Below are positions 41,382 through 55,200 of a stretch of 64,000 bases of DNA, piece after piece. A model generated the notes under the pieces. The model was not told the DNA's origin. It saw only the letters and a list, made by a program, of their open reading frames with translations, and did not search any database. This stretch comes from Hirundichthys speculiger (taxonomy: Eukaryota; Chordata; Actinopteri; Beloniformes; Exocoetidae). Location: contig JAGFBZ010002245.1 in assembly GCA_018398805.1 (NCBI GenBank), positions 2,070,001 to 2,134,000 of the forward strand. The letters run 5' to 3'. Made by a program: the position numbers and the translations under genes. Each line of letters begins with the position of its first letter. Position 1 is the first letter of the stretch.

Positions 41382-44300
41382 GTGAGTGATTAACATTAAA
41401 TCTGTAGCATACTGTCCACTTTTTTTTTTTTTTTGAGTCTTTTAGGGGATTTTACCCCAAGAACAAGAATAATCTCCAAAGCCATGTCTCCACTGTGTTA
41501 TGGCTGTGTTTGGGTTGGTATGGTACAGGTTGAAACAGTAAGCCCTGACCTGGCTGTCAGATGTGTAGGCATGATGGCTGTACCTACATTAGCTACATAA
41601 CCATGTGGCACGATACCTCCAAAACAGGGTCTCCAGTGAATAAAATAATGACACAACCAAGAACAACATTGTTTGAGATAAAACCACACTACACAAAGTA
41701 AACAACACCAAAGGCTGTGTAACTAGTTAAGCTAAGTCACACTTTACCAGCAAAAACTAATTGGCAGACTCCAAGAGAGATGTGGTCATATCAATTGCTT
41801 CTTCCTTCCTACCCATGGTGGTCTGTGGCCATAGGTGGCATCAATCAAATAAAATCATTTCTAACTTTTTTCTGTTTGTGTAACTCTCTCTGTAGAACAT
41901 ACAATCTACTGCCCACATATGCTAATTTATTTCTATACCCATGTTCTGTGTCATTTCTTTTTCACTGATGCTATGAACAAATTATAAGACTAAAGCTACA
42001 CCAATCATTTATTCCCTTAGTCCATTTTCAAAAAGACAACTCCTGTTTTGCATGTGCTTGTGGCAGAGTTTTCTTGACACTCTCATATTTTGGATGTATC
42101 TAACATCCATTGTGTTTTTGTTGAAAAAATTTGATTTTGAAATCAGCTGAGTCACTGTCAGATTGTGTAGTCTGACAAAACCCATTGCCCCTTCGTTACA
42201 GAGTGTGCAAGACAAAGACAGAATGTGCAAGAGTCTTGAAACAAAGATTTCAAGACTCCTGACTGCAAACAGGAACTTGTAGCATCTGAAGAACACAGAA
42301 AACTGCAGACAATAGAAGTCATGTAGTCCTACATGTACAGCCAAACAAAAATATTGAGCTCTGTTCACCCACAGTGATTCAGTGATCTGGAGGAACCACA
42401 AAACACACACACACACACACCACATGCATCTTGTGTGCTGTCCATGTTTTATTTAGAAATGAACAATAATAATTTATAGAGAAAAAAAAAACAATAAAAA
42501 ATAAAGACGTCACTTCCTGACTCACAACCTGCCCTTATTAGCATAAATTATGTCCTTGTGGCAGAGGACACACCTGGCCCAATCCCTCTCTATCATTTTT
42601 TTTAAAGAAATCTCCAGTGTGAAAGGACACCTCTTGTCCCTTCACTGAAACCTTACCCTTCAGCTTAAGCCAGACCCACTTCCAGCTGCATTTTATGGCT
42701 GCATCCAGCCTTTAAACAGCTGCAGTGTCCTCTTTACATTTGCATTAGTGCAAGTGGTACATCACTCTTTTTTTACTGTGTAATGGCCAGAAGTAACTGC
42801 CACATACACACACACATCGCTACTAGTTACTCGCTCAGCAGGTCTGGACAGGTGAGGAGAGTACAAGCGATGCGATGTGGGCGGATTCACAGATAAAAAG
42901 ATTTTAACTTGGATCGATGAAGAGTAGTCCTGTTGGAATGCAGAGTTGGGAGTTATTGACAGTTTACTTCTCACTGTTGCAGTGACAGTTAAACCCGCGG
43001 GAACGCCGGTGAACGGTCCCCGAGAAGAGAGTAACTAATGGTGGCAAACGCTTCAGCAGCGACTAAAAATAACAGCTAGATAATAGAAACAGCTTAGTAG
43101 CTTTTGTTCTAAACACACTGAAGCCTTTCGTGACCCGCTCTTCCCTGTTGTCTTCTCTCACGCTAAAAGACTGAAAAAATAAAAACATTGACCAGACACC
43201 CCGTCTGGTCAATGGATGGAGCCAGAACAGAAAACACAGATGGCTCAAAATCTTTATGTTTTAATGAATCAATAAATACCATCAGCGGCTAAAAGGTGTG
43301 TAAAAAAAAAAAAAAAAAGACCAGAGTTCACATGTTTTTATTTTGTCACAAAAGGCTTCAAGCACGGGCATAAAGGGTTAGGGCAGTGGCACGTGAGGTA
43401 GGAACTTCCAAGGTAGAGGGCTCAAGAGGCTATAGGCCTGTCCCCCTCAGTGGGAGGCAGGCCTGGAGCTGGCTCACTGGGCTGTGTGGCAACCCAAAAA
43501 ATATGGACAGTGATTTAACGATACCCTTCCAGAATTTATGAATTACAGACATTTTAACCATATGACTTCCTCCATATTTTTCTGTCTACCTGTGATGGAC
43601 AAACAGAATAATCCTTTGACTCCACTGACACCCTTCAGATGAGTGAAGTAGTTATTTCTGTTTGAACATCTGAAGTTGGACGTCCAGTTTCAAAAAAAGT
43701 TTGGAAACTGTAAAATGCAAATGAAAACTCAATGGAATGAATGATTCACAAGTATCATATTTTGTTCTAAACAGAACTGTGAAAACATTATGAATGTTTA
43801 AACTGAGAAAATGTACTATCTTAAGAAAAGAATAAAGTCATTTTGCTTTTGAATGGCAGCAACACATCTCAAAAAAGTTGGGATATCATGATGTGTAGCA
43901 TCTCTCTTCTTTTAACAACAGTTCCATAAACGTCTGGAACCTGAGACCAGTTGATACAGCTTTGGGAGAGGAATGTTGTCCCATTCTTGTCTGATATAGG
44001 ACTGCTCAACAGCTATATAATGAATCTTCCTGAAAGATACAAGGACTTCCCATTGAAAGACTGGATGAAAGCATACGTTTCTCTAAAACCTGTTTATACT
44101 GTACTTTTGAGGACTGATATTTAATTCCCAGATGTGCCAGCTGTCCTTTCTATAGACAGTGATGCACCTCCATTACCATTACAGGGAAATGATTTTGAAC
44201 TAAGCACTGATAACAAGCTGGATGGTCCCTCTAGTCTTTAGCCTGAAGGACATGACATTCAAAAAGAATCGGACAGCCCATTTTGGTCCAGATAAGACAG

Positions 44301-47300
44301 TGGTGTTTCTGGATCATGTTCACATATGTCTTCTTCTTTGCATGATAGAGCTTTAACCTGGAATTGTGGATGGCATGGTCAACCGTGTTCTTAGATATTT
44401 CTAGTGATTCATTGATGAATCTCTTTCCATCTGCACTTCTGAAAGATTCTATCATCAAATTCAAAATGAGTGAATATTTTTGATGAAATGGTAAAATGTC
44501 TCACTTTCAAAATTAGATGTTTTTATTCTTCTATTGTGAATAGAAAATGGGTTTATGAGATTTTAAAATCTCATACTCTGCTGTGATAACAGAAAACAGA
44601 TTCATCAAAATCAGAATGCATATACAATAGAATCTGTTTCTCCATTTTTTTCCTGCAAGTTACTCTCAGGCCTAAAACATTAAAGTTAAGCCTGATTTAT
44701 ACTCGAATGTCAGGTCGTCTGCGTCACCTACGCAGACGATGCAGAGATGCCCCCCCACCCTACGCCGACACTACGCAGACACTCTGGTGCACCTACCCAA
44801 AACTCTAGGTCGACGCAGACAGTGTCGCAGAGAGGAGAGAAAGAAGGCCTCTGATTGGTCAATTCTACATCCGTGTAGAATCAGAATCAGAATCAGAATC
44901 AAATTTATTGTCGCCACTGAGCCAGCGTCCCAACACAGCAGAATTTGACTTCCCAGTTCACCGTCCAAGAGAAACATACAAAAACAACACAACATATGGA
45001 CAGGAGTCAACGGTGCTTGGGTCAGCGCTATAAGAGCGCTTCAATTTAACAGAGGAAAATATGACCACATAGGGGGTGGGGGGGGGAGAGGATAAAAAAC
45101 AGGTGTCTCACACCACATGTCCTTGATCAGAGGTACATGTTGTGGGATTCACAAAAAAAAACCTCAGCACAGGCATAACAAGCTTAGTACAAGACAAGAC
45201 ATCATATCAGGAAAAGGTCCAGCCAAGCGGCCCGTGCACGCTCGCCCGATGGCACGCAGCCGGTGGCGCGCAGTGCAATCAGTCCGCTCATGTGGGGGAG
45301 AAACACCAGGATCCAGCGAGGACGTTGAGAGTCAGGGAAAGGCAATGGAGCGGGGATGGTGTGGGGGGGGAGCCTACTTCGGATAAGACCTCGGTGAGAT
45401 TCTTTTACAGTTCGGCCTTGGCCAAGGCCGCTCGGGGCGCCAGATTCAGATAAGAGAGATTGTTTTCGGTCAGACTGACAGTGAATTTTTGCCTGCCTTA
45501 AAGTCCTTTGCTGGTTCTCTCTCGTGGGAAATCATCCGAAAGTCCGAATTATTCGTGTCCATTCTCCCTAAGTATTGCATGTAGTGATCCCAAGTTGTGA
45601 TCCAATTTGCCCATGAGTTCATGCATCTGAAGCTGTCGGTGGTTCACGCCGTGAATCACGTCCAGTTTCCGATTCATCTCGTCTCTTTTTACAGTCTCGG
45701 CACTCACAGCACGACTGACCTCCACGCACACGGACATCAGGACCGGAATAGCAGCATCCGTGTGCTTAATTTTCCGATACATCAGGTATCCGCCAACGCC
45801 AAACAGCAGGAATCCGATGATCATAAATCCAAATATGTAGACATCTTCAGCGTCCTCAATGAACAGAGGAGCCTGGCAGCTCAAGCGCCACTTCCTCCAT
45901 GGATCTTGAACGTACCCCGCTGGCTCTGTACCATCTGGACATGAAGGCTCACCTATCGATTCCCTCCTTGTAGAAAAAATTTGATCAATTGCATTGAGAG
46001 ACCAGCTAACCAGATCCATGGTTGATTTAGATATTCAGATTTTATCCGTATGAGGCTCCAAAAACACACAGACAGGACAAAGAGCAGCGAGGATCAGATA
46101 GAGGGGCAGGAGCTCACAGAAAAGCGTCCGCCTTCGCTGGAGAGCAGGAAGAGAAGAAAAGAGTGCATTGAAGAAATGAGGAAGAACCCACATCTGTACG
46201 ATTCTCGTTCTCCACACTACAAAGACAGCACATATTCTAGTAATTCATGGATGGAGATTGGGATGAATGTGGGTCTGGATACGGCCGAGACGGTGAGGAA
46301 GTGGAAAAACACAAGAGAAAAGTTTAGTAAGTTTAGCTAGTTCATGATTGTCCATCTTGCGTTGTGGCGTAACATAGCGGAGACCGCGCGAGTATAAATC
46401 AAAAGTGATGGCGGCATCTCTGCGACAACCTGACGGCGACACATTGCCGCGAGAGTATACACGGCCCTTTACTCTCAGTATTTTCATACAAATCGCTGCG
46501 AGAGACCAAAGCACCAACTTGGCAGAAAAAGCCACAAAGGCCAAAATATTTCTTCACATGGCTGCAACATCCCTGAACTACCAGTCAGCCAACTGTGTCC
46601 TCTACTTCCTTAGCTCCAGCTTGTAGGCTGCTTTCACCTCCTGAATAATTCAGTTTTGAATTCCTTAGTTATTCCTGACTCCTCCAGCTGACTGCCAGAC
46701 CCTCCTCCTGGTCGCTTTCATGCTCTGAAGCACAAACACAGACATCTTTTTACTTTGTGGTTCTGAATCATCCTAAAAATAACCCAAAAGTAGGTGTGAG
46801 AGGAGAGTTTTGGAAATTATTACATGATTGCAAGAGATGTCAAATGAGTTTGTAAGGATAAATAGCTGCATAGATTTTGCTAATGTCATGCACGAGCTTT
46901 TTTTTTATTACATAAGACAAAACAAGCACAAGTACATTCCAGACAGGGTACTAATGGGCCCAAAGTTTGCAAAGAAAATATCCCTCATACTATTACACCA
47001 CCACCACCAGACTGTACCAGTGAAAAAAGGCAGGTTGGATCCATGGTTTTGTTTTGTTTACATCAAATTTTGACTTTACCATCTGAATGTCGCAGCTGAC
47101 ATTGGGACACATCAAACTAAGCAACATTTTTTCAGTCTTCTACTGTCCAAGTTTGGTGAGCCTGTGTGAATTGCAGTCTCACTTTCATATCCTCAGATGA
47201 CAGGAGTGGCCCCTGGTGTGGTCTTCTGCTGCTGCAGCCCATCTACTTAGACGTTTTGACATGTTGTGCTTTCAGAGATGATATTCTGCAAAATCCTTGG

Positions 47301-49210
47301 TTGTAACGAAGTGGTTTTTTGAGTTACTGTTGTTCTTTCTATCATCTCAAACCAGTCTGATAATTCTCTGCTGACCTCTGATATTAACAAGGTATTTTCT
47401 TCCACACAACTCCTAATTGCTAGATATTTTCTCTTTTTTGGACCATTGTCTATAAATCCTGGAGATGGTTGTGTGTGAACATTCCAGTAGATTAGCAGTT
47501 TTTGTAATACTGTAGCCTATCTGGCACCAACAACCATGGTATGTAGTCTTAAATCCCTTTTCTTCTCCAGTTTGAACCTCAGCAAATCGTCTTGACCATG
47601 CGTACATGCTCGAATGGGCTGAGTTGCTGCCATGTGACTGGCTGATTAGCTATTTGTGTTTACAAGGAATTGATCAGGTGTACCTAATAAAATGGCTGGC
47701 GAGTGTCTATATGATTTAAAAAGGGGGTATAAATTGGTTCACATGACTGTAGCAGTAGCCATTTTTTTTATTTTTATCTTTTTTTTTTTCCTGTGAATGT
47801 TATTTTCTTTTTATGGCCATCCATGCTGTAATACAGATTGTACTGGTCTCATTTGTGTTAGTAGTTTTCTCATCACAGACAGATATAGAGTAGAGGCAGC
47901 TATTAATAGAAACTGAGTCAGGATTGATGCTTCCTAACACTGAAAAAAAGTCAAGATGATCTGGTTTAACTCAGAAACATCAGAGATTCACAAACCAACA
48001 GAACAATAATCTGCCTATAGAAAACCATCAGTGATACATTCTGATGTAATCCCTGCATAACTGGCAGACAGAAGATGTCAGAGTCAACCACATGATGGAA
48101 AACTGAATATTAAACAGTGTTTGGTGGCTCTGAACCAACGAACACACCAACACAGCTTTGGAAATGGAAATTCAGTCCCTGCAAGTCACATGACCAAACA
48201 ATTTCACTGTGATGCAGAGTGATGAGTGTTTGCTTCTGTGTTGTCTACTGTGTTTTTGATTGGTGGGCTCAACATTGACTTTAAGTTCTCATTTGAAATT
48301 ATGCCATGGGACATTTACATTTATATTTTGCTGTCTTCAGATTTTCACGTACCTACATTTTACTTTACAAATTAAGACACATTTGACTCTTATTATGTGA
48401 CAACATGAATGTTATATAACTGAAGAGTTTCATGGCACTTGACGGTGGTTTATGGCATTAGTTTGCCAACTTCCATGCAAGGCAGCTGAGTTTGACCAAG
48501 GGGCTACATTTGGGTTGCTAATCCGATCTAAAACCTATAAGTGAATAAAATTCCAGTGTCTCTAATGAGACACTGCAATCTTTATCTCCAATTTTTAATC
48601 TCCAATGACCTGTCTCCATAGCTACATTTCACTTCCCTAATCGTTTTATGGGGGTGAATTTTTATTTACCTCATCAGGTAAAATTATATTACAGCATAAA
48701 ATATATGAATATTTAGGGTGTGGTCTTTTGATTTACAGCTGGCATTTAGCCAATGACTTGCTGTCATGACTTCTCCGAAGAGCCCAACAGAGCACAGCTT
48801 TATATTAAAGATAATGGGCCTCATCCATGAAAATGCCATGTCATGAAAATGTTTCATAGTTATAAACAAAATCTCTTCTTGCCTCCAACCATATGTAGAA
48901 TTCATGTAAATGAGGAGTGCACATAAATATTGCTAGTTATTTTTGGACAGTGATACATTAACTCCTTATATGAACATTCATTTTCGCAATATGAAGATAC
49001 TTTTAGACTACATGCTTCAAAAATAACAATAATTTTGAAACATAACAGGTTTTTCTAATCAATGGGCTTTTTGTATATTTAAGCTTCGGATTGCGTCTCA
49101 GTGGGTTGTTTAAATGGATTTGATTTGCTGACAGACACCAATGCAGCAACTTGGGCTGTTATAAAATGCACCAACAGTGAAAGTGCGGTGGATCCCTGAT
49201 AGAGGTTTCT

Positions 49211-49251
<41 letters not shown>

Positions 49252-52200
49252 CTTGTCTTGATTTGGGGTTAGTTTGGTTTTTTTCAGTGTTAGTGGTATT
49301 TTCTTAGCTGTTCTTTTTCTGTCTTGTCTAGACTTCCTGCTTTTATTTTGAAGGCTTTCCTTTGTCTTGCTTCCTGTCTGACTTTCCTGACAGTGTGCAC
49401 CAATGACTGTATATAATAAAGGTGTCCACCTGTGTCTAATCAGCTCCTGCTCCTATATATTGTCCTGTTCCTCCCCTCCTTGCTGGTTCAACAGCTTTCT
49501 CCTTGTGTTCCTGTAACGTTTTGGATTATGCCTGCCTGCTCTCCTGCATTTGGGTCCTTCCCATAATCTCATACCTGATACGATCGATATATGTGATTGG
49601 CTAATTTTTTTTACTGAGTTTTATGCAAACGCGGAACAAATGTATTTTTCTCGGGAGGTTTTTATAGCATGCATCACATCAGGCTTAAAGCTTGCGAGCT
49701 GCCTTTAATGCACCATCATCAGAGTATAACAGTGGTGTACTTTATCAGTGAAGACTATTTGTTGCGAAGCCACAGCTTGCAAACAGAGGTCAAACAGGGC
49801 ACTCATCATCTTGTTCTTCTTTACTTTTCAGCTTTTCTCTTCAGGGGTCACCACAGCAAATCTTCTGGCTCTATCTAACCCTATCTGTATCTCTCCTCTC
49901 ACATCCACTAACTTCATGTCCTCTTTCATTACATCCATAAATCTTCTCTTGTGTTTTCCTCTTGGCCTCTTTTTTCTCTTTTTTCACACATCACACCTGA
50001 CACTTCTCTGCACCCATTCCAGCCTGCTTGCACAAACCTCTCTTCCTCTTTACCACAATCTCCATTGCTCTGGACTGTTGACCATAAGTATTTTAAAATC
50101 CTCCACCTTCTTCATCTCTGCTCCCTGTAGCCTCACCGTTCCATCTGGGTCCAATTTCATGATGGAAAGGAGAAGTGCATTGTATCTTCATCTAAAGTTA
50201 GTCAGTTGAGAGCATCATCTAATTACCTACCCTGCAGAGAAACACAACTTTTTCTTATGGCACAAATTAATTTTTAAATGTTTATCTCCATAAAAAAAAA
50301 AAGGGAGAAAACATCATTACAAGCATTTTCTTTTCTTTTTTTTCCTTGCCCACAGAGAGTAGTGTATTGAGAGTTTGTCCTACTTGGTGCAGCCGTGCCA
50401 TCCAGATGACCGGTGAGGTAAGCTAGAAGTTGAATAGGTCCACTGTTTGAGTGGAAGTGGGCAGTGCCACTGAGCGACCAGCCTCCGAGCAAGGCAGGAA
50501 AATAAAGGCTTTGAAACAAAGGAGAACCTCTCTCTCTTTCGCTCTCTCTTTTTTTCTCTCTGGTTTTGTTATCCCTTCTCAGACAGTTCTCAGCCATGTT
50601 GCAGTCAGTCAGAGGCTACTGTGCACAATGATGTGAGTTTCATTTAAACCTCTGCTCAGTAAACCTTTTAACCCATCTGTGCTGTTGTCTGTTGTGCGAG
50701 CTGCTGAACACATGACTGAGTAGATTTGCTATAACAACAAAATACCTCATCGAGCTCTGGTTTAACGTGATTTTCTGTATGGTGTGACTCTGATGAAATT
50801 ATTTAAACTTCTAAAGAGATGGTGGGGCAGAGTAATCTAAGTTTAATGAATTTGTGATTTGATATTTGTTTGGAGAGGTTTTCCTTGCTTGATTTGCTTG
50901 ACATGAACGTTTCATGTGTTGTTTTCCAGTGTGTGGGATGCTCTAACTGACAACTATATCTCGACCTGGGACGGACCCAACTCTGAAGGACTCAACGGAA
51001 ATCTCTCTGACCAGGAGGTACACGTCACACGTCATCTTTAATTTACAATAAAATGAGATCTTTTTCATTTAAGTCACAATAACAGACAAACATAATGGGC
51101 CTCATTCATGAAACATGAGCAGACTAGATTTGTAAATACAAAACATAAACTTAACTTAAAGTCCAGGAAGATGACGAGAGGGGAAACAGGCAGGACTGCA
51201 AAAATGTAACGCGACTAATGGACCCATGGAGGACAGGGGAAAATGACAAGACTTAAAGGTGCTTTCACACCTGTCCCGTTTGGAGCAGTTGTTCCGAAAC
51301 AGGGAACGTTTCCCCCTAAAGATCGGTTCGTTTGGTATATGTGAACACAGCAATCGCGCTCGGATGCGGGACAAAACAAGCGAACCGAGATCGCCTAGGA
51401 GAGGTGGTCTCGGCTCACTTCCATTTGAGACCTGGGGCCCTATCTTGCACCTCCTGCTATCCAATACCCAATACCCATTACCAGCAAATCTCAGATTTAG
51501 GAGCCTCTGCCAACCGCAAACGCAATCTTCCACCTCCCAAAACCTGTTACCCATTATGCCGACTCCCTTAAGCACATTGTGGGCGCGGCAATGGGCGTGT
51601 CTCTTGCGCTTTCCACAAATTCGGTATCTTGCGGTACCTGTATCTCGCAGATTTTGGGTATTGGGTAATGGGTGGTCTGACCACCCATTACCCAATACCC
51701 AAAATCTGCGAGAGACCAGTACCGCAGATACCGAGTTTGTGGAAAGCGCAACTGGCATGTCGGCGCGTAAAAGAGCTCCAAACCGTCATTGCGCGTCCGT
51801 CCAGTCACATGTGGACTGCACAACCGGCTCTACCTCTCGATTATGCATCACTGTATTATTTTCATACGTTATTATTCTCTTAAGGCAGATGATTTCTGTA
51901 CAGCTGTGACATGATCTCATTCAGATGTTTGCTGTGAGGAAACGAGGGATCACAGAACTTTGTTGTGGAGTTTCTTGTACTGTGCTCGTATCCCTCTGAT
52001 CCTCTCCTGCGCTCGGAACACCTGAGATGCGCTCACTGTAGAAGGTAAATGTCATCATACGTGTTCCTCTGGCTCAATACTCATCCAATGATCCGTTCTG
52101 CAGTTTTTAAAAAAGCACCGCTTCCAGCGGCTATGCGTCTTGGAGCACTGTGGTCTTGCGCAGGGGATATGTTCAAGATAACTCAAAAAGTTATGGATAG

Positions 52201-55200
52201 ATTTTTGATGACATTTTCAGGAGTTTTCAGAATGTGAAAGGAAGGACTGATTTTTTTTTTGGGTGTGATCCGAAAAATCCTGATTCTGGATCCTTTCAAT
52301 TTTCGATAACATTGCACTGTTAGTTGTTTCTGACCCTAACAACCACAATGGAGACAGGAAGGGAGTCTGGAATTTTAAGAGTTTAATTCTCTCAGATGTA
52401 AAAAAAGTCGAGGGTTGCAGCCAAACCAACAATCCAGGGGACGACGAAGGCAAGGAGGTCCTGCGAATGGCTGGACAGGTGTTTCTATGGGAAGATCTGG
52501 AGACGAGTCTGGTTCGATGATGACTAAGGTACAGGTGTGCAACACCTGGTTCGTCGGATGAAGGTGAAACATAGGTGGATCGAGTGTCTAGTAGAGGATT
52601 GAAGGGGCAGTGTGTGCAGGGCCCCAGAGGTGGAAGGTTGGAGTTCAACCTGGTGAGACAACACGGCTCAGGGGCCGGAAATTTTGTTTCTCAACATCTC
52701 CGTAATTATTGCCCACAGCTCATTAAATTTCACTCAGGTATTGACACTGAAAACCTCTATTGCGTTCTTTGTGGGGGAACGCCCCTCCTGCTACCTGCTA
52801 TCCCTTAATAGCAGGTTTAGGAGGTTTGGCCCAAGATAGGGCCCGTGGAGCGGTTCGTTTGCAGTGAGAACATAATCGACACAGCAACCGACACCTGGGG
52901 TACAGAAGAGGAAACTCCTTTCGCGTTCATTTCTGACCAATGAGAGAACAGTTGATTCGTGCATGGCATTTGTTAACAGCTTTAAACAAGTGATGTTATG
53001 AGTGAAGCGAAGCCCTGAAGTGCGTATCGAGAATGAGGGGGCGTGTCCGTGAAGCACGTATCAAGAGTCGCTTCATTTTGGGGAGGAGCCAAAGTGATGA
53101 CAAAGCTTCACCGCCTGGCTGTACCACGTGACTGCTTCGGGAAGTGGTTCATTTCTTGTCTCAAGAAATGGGGTTTGACAGCTTTATAAACGCCACAGGC
53201 TCCATTCAAAATGTGGGTTTTTGTAGGCGAGTTGCGGTCAGTTCAGAGTGTGGATAGAGTTTGGATAGCTTGGATTCTAGAATCTGGATAGCGTGTATAT
53301 AGTTTGTGGTAGTTCAGTATATAGTTTGTACATGATGGCACAACATTTTTATGCAGCCCAGCATCCTCTGTGCCATGTAAAAGGGTGTTCTCCAAGGCTG
53401 GAGAGATTGAAAAAAAAAAAGGAATCGGTTAAAACCAAAAACTGTGGAAAAATTGCTATTTCTGAATAAATATACATAAAATAACCCCTTTAAAGGTCGT
53501 CATTGTCCAAATTACACAAGCATATAGAGTGTGCTCCCTCCGTAGTTCCACAAACACTTTCACTGTTCTCTGGTGCAGCATGAGCTCTGTTGTTCTGGTA
53601 GCGCAGTGGTTAGGGCAGGCGGCCCGCGTACAGGTAATATAGTTTTTCAACTCCCGGCTCAACGCGTGTCTGCCCAGTTCTTATGATACGACTTGGGAAA
53701 CATTAAACAGAGATTACTTTCAGACAATATTTTATGCACTTGATCATTTATTTGGTCATACACATTTTGTTATTCACAGTCATTCGCAAGAGCCATGACT
53801 GATACATAAATTCAATGCATCACATCTTAAGATTCAGCTGCTGTGATTATAAAACCTGACCAGTGGTGGTGTCATGTGCATATGAAGCAGCAAGAAATGT
53901 ACCATTTCTCAAACCATCTGGCCAATGTGTGACACTGCTTCACGGGGCTTCATCTCACCATCACTACTTTAAACCGCTACAGACGGTTGCCTTGTGAACA
54001 CAAACGCCCCAAACGAAAAATGAAACAACTGTATCGATTTAGCCCCTGAATCGGAACAAAACAAACAGGCCACAGGTCTGAAAGCACCCTTAAATACACA
54101 AGGGATCAGATGAGAGGCAGGTGCAGGGAATCAAGGTAACAAGGGGAGCAAAGCAGAAAACAATGAAAACAGGACATACATTTCAAAGTAAAACAGGAAC
54201 CACTAAAGACAGGGAGAGACGCCAACTTGACAGACACAGACACACACAGGGCTGCCATGGCCGACCCAGGCCATGACAATACCGGTCTTCAGTGCTGTGT
54301 GAATAATTACTGTAAGCTTCAGTTCTACTATAGAGTTATTAATTACAATTAATAATAATACAATTCATAAGCAAAACAATTTTTTAAATTCAATTCAATT
54401 CAATTTTATTTGTATAGCATCTGTTACAATGTCAATTGTCTCTAGGCGCTTTATAGAGACCCAGAGCATGACTCCCGAGCAAATATCATTAACTAAAAAT
54501 ATAATATTGAATCCTAAACAAGGATGATGGCAGGTACCAAGGCCAAATGCTTTCCTTCAAAATTCTAACAAGAAAGATACAAATCTATCGCCAAGTTTTC
54601 TTCTTTCACCCATACTCCATATGCGTCCAAGTTTCATATCGTTTGTCTCTGCAGTTTTTGCATATTCTTGCAAAGAAATTCACAAGCAAAACACAGCAAA
54701 TGGCAAGAATAATGCATCTGCCATTTTCTTGCACAGTTCACTGCTGTAGTTCAGCATGTCTCAAACAGGTGGAGCTGGAGACTCAGAAGTTGTTTTCTAT
54801 AATGTTTGTGAGCTTAGTTTGTTGCAGAGAAAGGAGATTTTGTCAAGCTCTATACTGTATATAAGAGCCACTTAATTTTTTTAAATGTTGCTTGAATTAC
54901 ATTTTTTTTTACATTTTGCAGATTCATGAAAACGAGGAGGTGGAGATGAATGAGAAGAATGACAACGCCAACTGTCTGAATGAAGAGCCTCTAATCACGG
55001 CAGATCAGGTATGTGGGTTTGAATGTTGTCTGTTGTTTGAATGGCAAAATGTTCTCAAATCCAGCAAGTAAATGCTAAACATGTGTTGGGTTTTAAAATG
55101 GGTTTGCTACTGAAACCTGGATCATGGCCCTTTCGTTCCTGATGAGAGCCAGGGGAAGAGGTTTTAGGATAGGTAGTGTTGTCTAAAGAGATGACTCTTT

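Larger units (their letters stand above)
44692..46404. mobile_element. Harbinger-like element with nested retroelement
   Basis: The left end (about 44692) GATTTATACTCG recurs inverted near 46390-46401 (CGAGTATAAATC). A MADF/Myb-type ORF of the kind carried by PIF/Harbinger transposons lies just inside the right end. No DDE transposase is present. The interior 44880-46030 is a separate minus-strand retroelement-like unit. Element limits are approximate, and no exact 3-bp duplication could be fixed. Confidence 0.5.
51253..54093. mobile_element. piggyBac-like non-autonomous element with nested insertions
   Basis: TTAA at 51253-51256 and at 54090-54093 flank the inverted ends AAGGTGCTTTCACACCTG and (minus strand) AAGGGTGCTTTCAGACCTG. 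TTAA targets are characteristic of piggyBac. Element-like sequence (AACCGAGATCG, GGAGCGGTTCGTTTGC) resumes on both sides of the fold-back insertion at 51435-52844, and a further repeat begins near 53080 and ends at about 53975 (CTTCATCTCACCATCACTAC). The original element was therefore only a few hundred bp long. Confidence 0.7.

Noticed and set aside
45597..45944. 115-codon plus-strand ORF
   Set aside because: Antisense of the unknown membrane ORF; its residues look random and lack any domain.
51156..51909. 200- and 216-codon open frames on both strands
   Set aside because: They run through the fold-back repeat. The inverted repeat makes both strands read similar peptides, and no known domain is present.
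53593..53662. Functional tRNA gene
   Set aside because: Good A-box, but the B-box is decayed and there is no clean cloverleaf or anticodon stem.
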